From Bugula neritina (lineage: Eukaryota; Bryozoa; Gymnolaemata; Cheilostomatida; Bugulidae): DNA of 64,000 nucleotides. The notes under the pieces are model-generated. The model ran no database searches. It saw only the letters and a program-made list of their open reading frames with translations, and had not been told where the DNA came from. The position numbers and the translations under genes are program-made. Of the stretch, positions 1 through 11,882 are shown piece by piece (the first letter of the stretch is position 1; the number at the start of each line of letters is the position of its first letter). Location of the stretch: NCBI GenBank assembly GCA_964035545.1, contig OZ037766.1:4813722-4877721 (forward strand). Reading direction: 5' to 3'.

Positions 1-42
1 AGTGTATTACTAAACTTTTAACAGGAATGCAGTGTCTTTACA

Positions 43-1882
43 ATGGCTGACGCTGACTACTTATATAAGTTGAAGAAGAATAGAGTTGCTCTTGTGAGGG
101 ATTTGATTCCTGATCCAATTGCAGACCATCTACTAGCTGAAGATGTTATTTCACAGGTTAACCAAAGTCTAGTGTTACAACTTACATGCAAGCAGTCATA
201 GTGCTGCTGGAAATCTTATGCCTACCTCAGAGTTTCCCTCCCTGAAAGTTTCAACTATTGATTCACAACATACTTGGTTGACTATTTTATATTTTACTTA
301 GTATTATGAACCAATGCTGAATCCCCTGTTGTTTGGCCAATGGAGTCTGTTAATTTAGTTGCTGCTGCACAGAATAGCAAGTATAGCATAGCAATTTTTT
401 CTTTTTTTAATTCTGAGTTATTTATTGTAGATTTATTTAACATAACTCACTAAAAATATGCCACTGTCATGTCAAATATAATTACATATCAATATGTTAT
501 ATTACTATAAAACATGAATTGGCAGTTATGCAAATCACAATGTTTCATTGCCTTTTCTAAATACATTCTGATTTTATAATTGCATGAACTAAACTTTAAG
601 GGCTGATAATTCTGCTTCTATATTTTCTTTTTTATTTACAAGATGCTACAATAACAATTATTTAATGCAACATAATGTTAAAATATTAATTCATATATTT
701 TTTAAACTAACTAGTTGTTTGTTTACTTCACAGGAAGAATATGAAATGGTTCTTTATTGCAACCAGACAACTGCGGGCCGTAACAGAAGGCTGCTCGACA
801 TTGTGGCTACAAAGGGGCCTCATGGCTATATGGAGATGAGGCATGCCATGGTTACTGATTTTCATTGGTTGGCTGAGCTACTGGACAACACAGCAGCTCC
901 CCCTATTCTGAATGCTGTCCAACAGACAAGTATATAGCTAATTATGTGATATGATGCAGGATATATTATTACAACCCCTGTAGGGAGTACTTGGTATTGT
1001 TACATCTACATACCAATTATTTTTAATGTTTTCAACATTTTATTTTCTTCAGGAATTTTATTGAAATAGCAAGGTTTAGTAGAAAATTCATTGTTTATTC
1101 AGTAGGTATTATAACTTGCTTTGTGTTTAATGTTATAATATATTATATATTTTGTGATATATATTATATGTTATATGATATATTTTTTATGATACATCTT
1201 GTATGTTATGTGTTATATATCATATGCTACTATATGTTATAGGTAATGTAACTGATAAAGATTTAGAAACTGTGGTGCAAAGTCTACTTTCTTCTGGAAG
1301 CATAACATCATGGAAGTTTCTTGCGAGAAAATTAGGAATTTCTGAAGGTTTGTTTTATTTTGAAAGTTATTCAAATGATCCTAGTCGCAATATTATTTTA
1401 ATTTTAAAATATTTCAGTTGCAGTTTTTTCTATAACTTTGTCATTTGTGTTCTTTGTTGTAGATATAAAATTAGCCAGAGTAGATGATTTTTATGCTTTG
1501 TTTCCTTTAGATAAAATCAATGAAATTGAGTATCATGCCCCTAGACATATTAAAGATCAGATCTACAATATGTTGATATTGTGGAGGAGTGAAAATGGGT
1601 CTAAAGCTGATTACAGTGTGCTTTGTGATGCTCTTGCTGAGGAAGGCCGTTTGGCTACTTCAGGTTGGTAGTCTGCGTCTACTAACGCTTGTAGTTGTAT
1701 GACCCGTGTTTCTCTATTTCTTCTTTTATAGTGCTATATAATATTCTATATGACTCAATAGAGTGATTATTGATCTACCAAAGTTGCTTATAAATTGTCA
1801 AATGTTTCTATGAATGATTTCAGAGAGGATTCGAGACAACCATTCCAATTCAGAGCTAAAGACTGAGAAGCATGTGCTGTAG
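43..1882 (+). CDS. CARD + death-domain adaptor, CRADD/RAIDD-like
   Basis: Five coding exons join in phase: 43-156, 734-929, 1243-1347, 1463-1663 and 1824-1882, giving 224 residues. An acceptor (AACAG, ending at 24) precedes the ATG, so a 5' non-coding exon lies outside the window. Residues about 1-92 look like a CARD, with the typical leucine-rich helix spacing and the segment RRLLDIVATKGPHGY. Residues about 107-190 look like a death domain (SWKFLARKLGIS near its start, QIYNMLILW in helix 5). CARD followed by death domain in a protein of about 200 residues is the architecture of CRADD/RAIDD, a cytoplasmic adaptor that links a death-domain platform to a CARD caspase. The partner here is inferred from the family, not seen. 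The last 19 residues are polar and unrelated to either domain. Another CARD/DD adaptor is possible. Confidence 0.85.
1131..1240. repeat. TATATG-rich simple repeat next to a splice acceptor
   Basis: Imperfect runs of TATAT, TTATATG and ATATCATATG fill the end of the second intron of the CARD/death-domain gene and stop at the acceptor of its third coding exon. The region is simple-sequence DNA with no coding potential. Confidence 0.6.
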
Positions 1883-3522
1883 CATATCTTAAACACCAGT
1901 TAGCTTTTATTTACCTACAAAACTATCACTTTTTGATGTCAATTTTTATCAATTCTCTGTAGTCTTCCTTTTTGATGTATTTATTTTATTTTTACAGCTC
2001 GAAATTATGAATATGTCCGTTTTTTATTTCAAGGTTAGATCTTGCTCATGTTCTATCCGGTTTGTTATTTATAGTAAATATATTTTGGTTAGAACTTTTA
2101 TAACAAAATGCAACAATTCTGTAATTTTTTGTAATAACAAGCACGATAAAGAAAAACCAGTATAAAATTGATGGTAGTTTAATAACAAAAATATGGCAAT
2201 AACATATATCAATCATACAAGGAAAGTAATTGTTCAAGGAGTTGTTTGCTCTCTCTAATTTATGTATTGGAACATGTGTAACTTTTAGTGATAGATTTCA
2301 CTTGCTGGAGATTAAATAGAAACATTATTGCATAGATTAGAGGAAGCATTTTAGCGACTACATTATCAAACTTTTTGTCTGGAATCCGTTGAATTCTCCC
2401 AAGAGTGAGTATATATTCATATATGGAAAAGGTATACCTCTAATGGAGGCGCTATAGATACAGGAAATTATGATTATACTATTAAAAGCCTAGCTCAGTC
2501 ATACAAGTTTAGAAAGAATTTGTCTGCAGCAATAACCATAGGCACAAAAATGTTCAACACTTGAATAGCTGTTAACTCTCTGTTACAAGTATTAGCTTGA
2601 GGGTTTGGTTATCCATGGCTTAGATACTGGTCTATAAACTGAACTGGAGGCTCCATAACCTTTAGGGGCCATCAGTTCTAGTGCCGATGTTCTTTTCTTC
2701 GTATCAATCACTCTAAAACACCAAAAACCTGATTACATATTTAGCTAAAAGTGTTTGCAAATGTTAGTGTAGAGGCTGTAAGATAATGTGCAAAGGATTT
2801 GAATAGTGTAGTGCGGAGACAAGCTGCCATGACAGGAAGTGCAAGAAGTTTGTAGAATAGCTCTGTAGCTGTACATCACCATTTTCTTAGTAAGATGTGA
2901 TGGAAATGATAAGATAGTTGCATATTAAAACCAGATAAAGGATGTAGACAAGGTTCTGACAACTCCAAAAACATTAATTTTGTTTCAGTATCCCTAGTTT
3001 TTACCCCTTTGCTAAAACATTATTAATTCAGTAAATTATTTGAAAGGGTCGACAGTTTTTTATTTAAAATATCGATCAACACTAGAAAAAAGCTCCCACT
3101 AAGTATACAATGTCGCCATTGTTTGGACTTAACTGGAGTTGTCTGAACCGTTCTATATAATAAATACATTACCATTCTATTCAAATTTTCTGAAGTTTTA
3201 TAACGTTGAAATCTTACTTTCTTTCTATAATGTATACATGACTATTTTTAACAAATAAACAAGAAGCTTCTAGTGAGCCTAGGACTTCATACATATTTTT
3301 ATCAAATAGTTAATGAGTAGATTTAGACTTGTTGTTGTGCAAGACAGTAACATGGTTAGTGAGTATTTCACTTGGTAATTTTGCAGTTAATACTACTATA
3401 TAATTAGATAGGGCGGTTAATGTAAGTAGGGCTAATTTGATATAACAGATACCACTAAATTCAACAACAAGTTATAATAATAGTTTTCAAAAATACATGT
3501 AGACTTGTACCTACTGTGATTC
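1883..3522. other. Intergenic, convergent 3' ends
   Basis: This AT-rich stretch lies between the 3' ends of two convergent genes. It contains only short open frames of non-coding composition, and I see no convincing exon, RNA gene or repeat family. It presumably includes the 3' UTR of the CARD/death-domain gene, but I could not choose a single poly(A) signal. Confidence 0.5.
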
Positions 3523-3528
3523 TTTATT
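3523..3528 (-). terminator. Poly(A) signal AATAAA for the minus-strand gene
   Basis: AATAAA reads on the minus strand about 90 bases beyond the TGA at 3619-3621. It is the first canonical signal after that stop. This supports the 208-codon minus-strand frame being the true end of the gene rather than an internal part. Confidence 0.5.
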
Positions 3529-3618
3529 CTATGCCACATGCAATACTTATCTGCACATACACAACTATATGAATATTTTAAAAGTATGTAGATATACAAT
3601 AATAATAAAGATATTAGA

Positions 3619-6430
3619 TCAAACTTGCCTTGAATTGTCTTTATTTTCTACTAGATTTCCATTTATCTCGGTCTTAGAAACCATTTGTTGGTCGTTGCTA
3701 GCCATGTCTGGTTGGTCGGCTTTGTTAGAATGTGTTGGGTTTGGGACTTCACTACCCTGGGGTCCGTCTGTTACTGAGATACAGCTTGCGTCAAGTACAG
3801 CAGACTCAGTTGCTATCACATCCTCAACAGATGAGTCATTGACAGCAGACAGCCCGACTTCATTGTCTTGTGCCAGCTGGGGTGAGTCATTCGCTGCAGA
3901 GGGTTGATTTTCACACGCTTTGATCTGCTGCATTATACAGACTTCTGCTAATTGCTCACTTTCGCTATCATTGCTGCCTGTGTCTAAAGATGCTGCCGCC
4001 TTGTCCCGTTCATTAGTTAATGTCGTTAGAGTTATGCTCTCTTGCTGCTCATGAACTTCATCAACTGGTTTAGCTAAACTATTTTCTAGCTTTACTTCAG
4101 CAGTGTTTTCCGCTTTGTCAGAAATACCGACATCTAAAGAGCTGTTATCGTCTGTTTTATTGTTTGCATCAGTTAATTCTGGTGAAGCCTCTTCTGTTTT
4201 AGCATCATCCTTTTTATCAGCCTCATTTATACTTGTGGTGCGCATCCGACTTTGGTATATATTCTTTGCGTTGTATTGTTTTCTTAGCCGATTCTGAAAA
4301 TGACCAGTTAGTAGCTGAATAAATCACTCCAGTAGGTTCTGGCTCAGACTCCGGCTCTTCTTGTTTGGAAGATTTGGGGGAAGAAGACCTGCCTATTGAT
4401 GACATGAAGCTTCTCATCGTTTTAGTAATTTTAAAGAAACTGGATTTACTTTTTTGCTTTTTAGACTCATCTTCAATAGGTTCTACGCTAGATGGCATTT
4501 CGACTTTTTGAAATGGATAAATTGGAGAGACTGGAAATATGGGTTCAACACCAAAATCATTAGAAGTGGCATTTATTGCTTCACCAGGTGGACTAATGCT
4601 CAAATCAGATGGCTCATCGGTGCCAGAATCCTTGCTACTGGCTGGGCTTGCTGATTCTTTTGATTCTACTTGAGACTCTAAAGATGTCTTAATTTCAAGT
4701 TTACTTTCAGTCTGCAGTCCTGTTGGCTCAAGTTCAACATTTACTGCATTCACAGAAGCAGCACTAATAACTTCGTTTGAAGTAGTTGGCTCATCAACTT
4801 CTGGTTTCGAATTCAACGTATCCAGAGTTTTGTCCACAGACTGAGCATCTTCATTTTCTTTTTGAAAACTGTCTCCCATTTTTATACTAATTGCAGGTTC
4901 TGCTGCTGTTGGATTTATTTCATTTTCTTTATTATTTTCATGTTCTTCGTGGTGCCATTCAGCGGTAGCTATTGTAGTTGCTGCAACTTCCTCAACACTA
5001 TTTTGGTCGGGAACTTCCTCCTTTAGAGCCTTGCTTATTTCAAAAATTTCAGGGCTACTATTTTCTTTAATTTCTGTATTCAAAGGAGGATTTGTTTTAG
5101 ATGTCAAACCCTCATGAGGTTTAGGTGATTCTGTATTAGAGCCATTGTCATTTTCTGAGGTTTCCTCTTCAGGTTTTTGTTCAATTGCAGAAGTTTGCTC
5201 TGTAGAATTTGAGCTATTTTCTCTTATGATACGTTGCAAAATGTTGCTAAGTTGTTCTTTTTCTGCTTTTTCTTTTTGTATCTTAAGAGTCTGTCCATTA
5301 CACTGAATTGCCATATCAACAGGTGTGTTATATTGAATTGCTACATTTTTGTGAGTGGCAGATTTACCTTCACTAATTTGCTGATTGGTTGAGCTATCTT
5401 CCAATGGAACCCTTTCTTTAAAAGGAGTTACTTCCCTTTCTGTCAATGTAGCTGATGCTTTAGTTTCATTAGAATCCTCTGTAGCTTTCTCCACAAGATC
5501 TGCTTGATTTCCTTTAGACTGCGGTGTAGAGCATACTACTACCTTAGGTTCTTGAAGAATGCTCATTTCAGGTAATGCGTTTAGAGTACTTTTTTCTGCA
5601 TCAGTGTCCTCTTTATCCACATTCTTTGGAAGTTCTGCACAGCTGGCCTGCTGCACAGAAAGAGTTGGTGCTGCAACTGGCAGCTGGATTGGTTCATCAG
5701 AAGTCTGCTCTTTTTCAGAAACTGGCGGTGTATTAACCTTAGATGGCGGAAGTGGAGCTGGAGTCGACTTCCTGTTTGAAATTTTTGTATTTTTAGTAAG
5801 CTTTTTGTTACCGGTTGATGTTGAAATCAAATTCTTGTCATCATTTCTCTCTGAAGGAGGCATACTTGGTGCTTTCCGGGTCTTTCGACTCTTTTTAGGG
5901 GGAGGAATATTGGCTGAGAGCGTCTCAGTTAACTCTCCTTTGCCTCTCTGCTTTTTTAAAGTAGCTAATTTCTTATCTAATGCTTCAGTTGATGTATCGT
6001 CCACCTCCACTGTGGATGCTTTGGAACCACTTTTGTCGTGCGCTTTGAAGAGCCTCTTAACATCACTTTGCAAGTAGGCATGATTGTATTGTTTTGGGCC
6101 AGACTGTATTAACAAGGACTGCCGTTGAGTAGTCTGAACTTCGCTAGGGATTCTAGTTAATCCTTGTCTTCCAGTAGACTCTCGTTTTGTTCCTGGTAAT
6201 GTTGCAGTTTTATCTGGAGATGTAAGACTCAGAGCCCTTTTTGGAGCTAAACTCTCATTTTTGTAGCTGGTAGGTCGGTGAGGCAGTTGGCTGGTTGAAG
6301 ATATAACAGAAGATGCCTTTAGGCTATGCTTAGAACTGCCGGTATAACTGGTGTTGCCTATTTTATAGGGAAGATCTGTAAGTGAGGTGCTTCTACTCTT
6401 TGAGAAACTATGTGAAGAGCTGTTTCCCAT
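3619..6430 (-). CDS. Large disordered, probably N-myristoylated protein; frame break near 4230
   Basis: The first open frame (6430 down to 4223) codes for 735 residues. A second frame (4245 down to 3619) adds about 208 residues of the same E/D/S/T/N/P-rich composition, so together they look like one protein of about 900 residues. The start is well supported: a splice acceptor (TTGTTGTAG) ends 16 bases upstream of the ATG, and the N-terminus MGNSSSHSFSKS fits an N-myristoylation site. Most of the chain is low-complexity and probably disordered, with a basic cluster (KKSRKTRK) early on and a basic, serine-rich stretch around FFKITKTMRSFMSSIGR late on. No catalytic or folded domain is recognised. 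Myristate plus basic residues would suit a membrane-associated scaffold, which is inference only. I do not recognise the family. Confidence 0.7.
4142..4245 (-). other. Frame break: small intron or 1-nt frameshift
   Basis: The 735-residue frame stops at 4223-4225 while the next coding-like frame, one base offset, is already open. A candidate intron of 91 nt runs from a GT at 4232-4231 (ACCACAA|GTATAAAT) to an AG at 4143-4142 (GATAACAG|CTC). Removing it restores the frame. However, the sequence inside is itself acidic and coding-like, so a one-base indel (allele or assembly error) is equally plausible. Confidence 0.5.
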
Positions 6431-6446
6431 TTCGTCCTATGCACAC

Positions 6447-9400
6447 CTACAACAATGTGTTAAATACATATAATTATTTTCATGTGAATAGGGATCCCTG
6501 GGCAGTAATTCTGATGGTGTAGAATGTTGTCTCAAGTTCTGAGGCAGATTATAAAGTCAGAGAAATTGTTAAATGTCACAGCACTGGTGTTAGTCTCTTT
6601 TAAAAAAGTTTTATTCTCTAAAGAGTAAACCTAGCTAGGCTCCACTCCAGAATTCCTATGGAGCATTAAAAAGAGAACTTGCACTACTATAATTTCTCAG
6701 GATACTATAGAGTTAAATATTAAATTGGCATTTTGCCATATAGCCACTGATATAGCCACTGTTTATCTAACACTTATGTCAAGTACATCATAGCTTTAAG
6801 CTGAAACTGTTATTTGCCATGTCTAAAAAGTTTAGTGCACAATAGACCTGAAGCTCCAGCAAACCTCTGCAAACCACTTTAATATTAAATTTGTGAAAAT
6901 AGTTTTGGGCATATCAATTTTTCATTACAAATAAAAATATATCTATTTGGACTAAACATAATGCCTGTTTCATAACTGGTTAAAAACTGTGTGCATTTCT
7001 GACACATTAGCCAGCCATTGTACTGCTTATGACTTTATAATATTTTTCTAATGAGTTTCACAGCTTATAAGAACTATATAGGCATTCCCAGCAGCTAAAG
7101 GAATAAAGACTTTAATTTTCAAAAGAGAAGCTCTAGAGCTGGCTCCATACCAGCATTGCTGATACAAGTGTGTGATTGTGAGTACAAGCTCTAAGTTTAA
7201 TGGCCAGTTAATAGCCTTCATGTCAATTAACTTTACTTTTCAAAATAAAACAGACCAGTCTGGCAGACTCTTTAAATGAACTAATAACAATGAATAGGCA
7301 GAAAGGTGACAAAATATCCATTACCTGAAAGATGGGGAGAAGACTATAGACTTTATCCATACATTTGAAAAGCTGAAAAGTTTTGCTTATATTCCCTGAA
7401 AATAACATAACACTCTTTCAGTACATAACAACTCCTATATGTTTACTATATAAGTTCCACGTTTCATAACAATATAGCATTAGGGAGCAAGTTTCTGTTC
7501 AACGTTTTGTACATGAAAGAAAAATAACTAAGTTCTGATTTTACTTATCTTGTCAAATTATTTATTAATTAACCACATATTGTGATTCTTATTCAAGTTT
7601 AATCAGTTTTTGATCTCACATACTCTTTATATTATTATGAAACTCAAGTTAAATAGATGACTTCCAGTAAGTAAAAGTAACGGCTCGGCCAAAAAGTTGA
7701 ATTAGCCAATTTACCAAATACTGCATTTCTAAGACATGTACATAGATTATTAAGTGATTGTTCATGTAATGATTTTAAAGAGTTTTAGTGAAGCTATAAA
7801 GGTGTAGTTGGCTTCACTAAAACTTGGCACTTTTTTCTAGACAAAGTATAAATGTACATTGCAGATGGTAGGCTTTTTGAAGCTGCTAATACATTGAAAT
7901 ATATGTTGAAAGGTCTACATTTTACAAGAACATGAGAGCAGGCAAGAGAACAATATGTGACATTCATTTGCAAGCATGTAACTAGTAAACAATGTGCTTA
8001 ATAGAGTCACTTTTTATGCTTCATTTAAGTCAATGAATGCCAATTCAGCAAATTATCCTATATACTTCTATACCAACTCTTTTAGTTTAGAGTGACAATG
8101 AGAAACAAAAATTTCAAGCGTTTGTTAGTGACTCACAAATCCTTGGGAAAAAATAGTTTTTCAGTCATACATTAGTTTTCAGTAAAGTTCAAATCAAAAG
8201 CAAATGACTGTACAAACAGTAAAGTGAAATTTGCAAAAAACAGAATTACAAAAGTTATAGGCATTATTTATGACTATTTTTATTTCAACCTTATCAAATT
8301 TAAAGTAAATTAGAAATACTGAAGTACTTAAATTTGTACTTGTGTCAAGTTGGCATAGCTATGGTAATCAATTGCTGTGTTTCATAGTTAAATATCATAA
8401 GAACTCATATGTTGGAAAAGTTGGTTATGGACTACTGCAAACTATGCTAGAGAGATCGTTCAAGGGTTTAAAGTGTGATGCAGTCAGCAATTCTGACCAG
8501 TTCCAGACATCACTAATACCTCTGATACTGTTTGCTCTACCAGGCTAGCACAGTTGGCATTATCTTAAACTGACATCTCTACCCCTAGACCACCAACCCT
8601 CCTTTTCAATGGTAGCTTACCAAAACTCTCTTTCAATAAATATTGCTAGGGCCATAATTTCAGCAATGCTACTTATTAAATTTTCTCTGCATTTTTTAAA
8701 TTAGCAGCCCATAAAAGAGAATTTGTAATAAAAAATTTATGCGGACACACCAATATGTGCTGCATATCAAACAAAGAATTTCGTCTTTCCAAAATTATTC
8801 AGTAATGCCTTATAATACAGATATGCTTACCTTAGCTTTCCCAGAATTTGTCTAATGCTAGCATAGTGAAAGTATCCATATAAATGCTGCTACCTCTGCC
8901 TAAAATCCTTTGCTGAACTGGTAGCTTTGCCCTTGCTCTTGGCTGCTGAATTGCTTGAATGATCAATCATAAAGCCTTACAATCTTTTGTAGTCAAAGTA
9001 AATAACTTATACAATGTAAATAGAACTAACTTGTTTTATGTAAATGAAGAAGTATCAGTAATGAGCTCTAAGGAATTGCCACTCTATATGTTATACATTT
9101 GATTCACTTGAACAGAGTCTGTATAGGTGAGTCACAGAAGCACAGAAAATCTTGTCTCGGATATCAGATAACATGTGTGTGGTAATTAATACACTGCATT
9201 TTGTTCTATTGTGCTAAAGATGAAGACATGCTGATATTAGAGATGGATATTCATGTTTATAGATGCATATACTTGGATGTTAGCATGTGTCTGCAGTCTA
9301 TCAAATATTCCTTGTGAGCATAGTGATGGAAGATAATAAATGAAGAAATATACATATATTCATAATATCCATTAAGCAACACTTCATTATCACATTCAAA

Positions 9401-11871
9401 GTGATTCGTAATTATATTGACTTTATGCATAATGTATATTTACTTATTATTTGCTTATATAAATAATATTTATATATATTTTTGCTACTATAGCATGAGA
9501 AAGCAATAGTTTTTGGCTCGGGTAAAATACATTCTCAGATAAATTCATCCTTTTTCTAAAGTGTATATACAAGACACACATGGAGTATATAAAAAAGGTC
9601 AACGTATGATACCACTTAATTGGAAAGAGAACCGAAGTGACTGAAACCCTGCATGTTTGGCAGAATACAGAAAAACCAAATAGCATGCTGTCAAAAAGCA
9701 TATTATAAGTTATAACTATGAATTTCTGTATAATTAGAGCCTAGCAGAGCATCTAAACTTTAAATTGACTTGTAGCAGATAGTTTTAGGAGTTGTCTGCT
9801 TTATACCTTCAATGGTGGTAACCACTGAACTGAAACTATAGTTATAGTTCAATGGTGGTAACTTTTGTATCCCACTGTCATGAAGCAGCAAATGAAAGAA
9901 AATATTTTATTATGCAGGGATTTGCGCAAACCATAGTGATCAAACTACTGATTTTGGCATTCATTTGTCAATAACTAAATATTACCATTCGTGCTGTAAT
10001 GGAACTCTATTTTAATATATGTGTTTTTAAACTGATGAATAAAAAAGAATTAATGAAATGTTTATACCTACTGTCAGTATAATTGCATAAAATGGTGAAG
10101 ATATATTATGTAATTTCATAAAGTCAAAGAATGCATTTTATGGTAAAGCAATGTCAAAATTTGCTGAAAGTCTGCAGCTAGTTAATTGTTAAATTATTAT
10201 TGTTATCACAACAAAAAGTTGAAAGCATTATTTTATATGCAATGTGAGGTTTTCTTTTATATGGCTAGTGGAAGCAATTCATTATAGATATATATTGGGA
10301 CTCTTAGGATTCTTGTTACTTTTAGTTAGAAAGTTGCAATAATTGTGACTGGAGTTAAGTCCTCCTACAAACCTCGGTGCAGTGAAATTTGTACCAAGTC
10401 GCTGTTAATTGGTTATTGCAATTTGCTGTGTAGTTTCACTTTGACAAGCAGCCCAGAGATCTCAAGGCATCCCAGTCCCAATGACATTTGCGACAACGCA
10501 ACAACAAAATATGAACAGTTAAATTATTATAAGCTCTTATAATAAGCATAATGATTATTATTATCTTGTTTATTTTGAAATTGAATTTGACATTAATTAT
10601 GATTATCATAATAAAATATGATGCCATTAGTATTTATATTATTAGAACTTAAACTTAACTTTATTTCATTTTCAATTTCAATTTGTAATCACTTAGAGTT
10701 AGTAAAACTATAAATATGTAGTTTAAACTTTAAACTAACTTAAAGTTATTGTACTAATCGTAACACTCCAATAGTAATAGTAATGATAACCACCATGGGC
10801 AATGGTATTGGTTTGTTATTATTTTTTAGTTGTTATAATAGCTTATTTATGATTCAAAATGAAAATGCAAATATTGTAAATCAAATTATAAGATAACAAT
10901 AACATTAAGTTTAGTTTGAATTTAGTAATGGTCAAAATGAATAATCGAAACTCAAATCTAAAAGGCTAAACGTAAAAGTAGAAGTTTTAGTAAAAGGGAA
11001 AATAATTTGAATTACAATATGAATATAAGTATATTTTCATTTTTTGCTGACAAACTCAAAGACAAAGTGGAAATATAACTAACTCAGTATCAGTATGAGT
11101 ATCAATTATGAGTATGTTTTTGTAACTTTTTTTCAAGATTTTAAGTGTTTTAAGTGTAGCTCTAAGTTTGTCAATTGCATTAGAGTTTAGTGACAATAAA
11201 GTCAATAAGTACATGTTGCTTTAATTCTAACTTAGCTTAAAGCTGTATTTTTTTATTAGATCTTGGGGGTCTGAAACTGTGACAACAGGCAGGTGTTCTA
11301 CTAAAGCATGTCAGCTTACTTGGATATTTATTGTTATACTGGTTGGTTTTAGGCTGATTGGAAAAGAGAATTCTATTAGCTTTTCAACAACATTTATGAT
11401 GAATTTCTGGCGGCCTTTGCTAATGCCTTTGTACAGCTGGTATGCCCAGCCTATATCAGACCCATACATAAGTATGGGTAGCAACCATTTTATTTTCAAC
11501 GTTAAAGAGCAGGGTATAAAAAAATGTCTCTTAGCAATTAAATGTTGAACACTAAATGTTTTAAATGCAACGTTGATGTCTATTACCACAACTAACATTA
11601 GCGCATAACCTCCTAGATTCTAGAACTTATCCATCAAAAGGCCTGACATTCTATCCACCAGTCATCACCTAAAATATGTAACAAATAGTTTGCACAATGT
11701 CTATGTTGTGTATATATGGTTTAACCAACCCTCAGTACTAAACCAGCGTGTCTATGTTATATGTACAGAAAGGGGTAGTACTTCCACCACATGCTCAAAT
11801 CGTGTACTGCAGATGATATACAGCAACTATTACTACACTCAAGGTGTAACTTTTCATTCCATAACTTTTAG
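6447..11871. other. Non-coding interval between divergent genes
   Basis: About 5.4 kb of AT-rich sequence separates the minus-strand disordered-protein gene from the plus-strand SLC9B gene. It must hold the upstream non-coding exons and promoters of both, since each ATG directly follows a splice acceptor. Short open frames near 8342-8548, 10345-10542 and 11279-11548 lack flanking splice signals or recognisable composition. One perfect hairpin occurs at 7781-7824. Nothing else could be assigned. Confidence 0.5.
7781..7824. repeat. Short perfect inverted repeat (hairpin)
   Basis: AGTTTTAGTGAAGC at 7781-7794 is repeated as its exact reverse complement at 7811-7824, with a 16-nt loop. No target-site duplication or longer arms were found, so it may be a relic of a small element or chance. 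Confidence 0.5.
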
Positions 11872-11882
11872 AAACTTGCGAA

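Noticed and set aside
5559-6077. A 172-codon plus-strand open frame
   Set aside because: It is antisense to the 735-residue minus-strand protein, without splice or start support.
11279-11598. Overlapping open frames on both strands near 11.3-11.6 kb
   Set aside because: Both are short, overlap each other antisense, and have no splice or family support.
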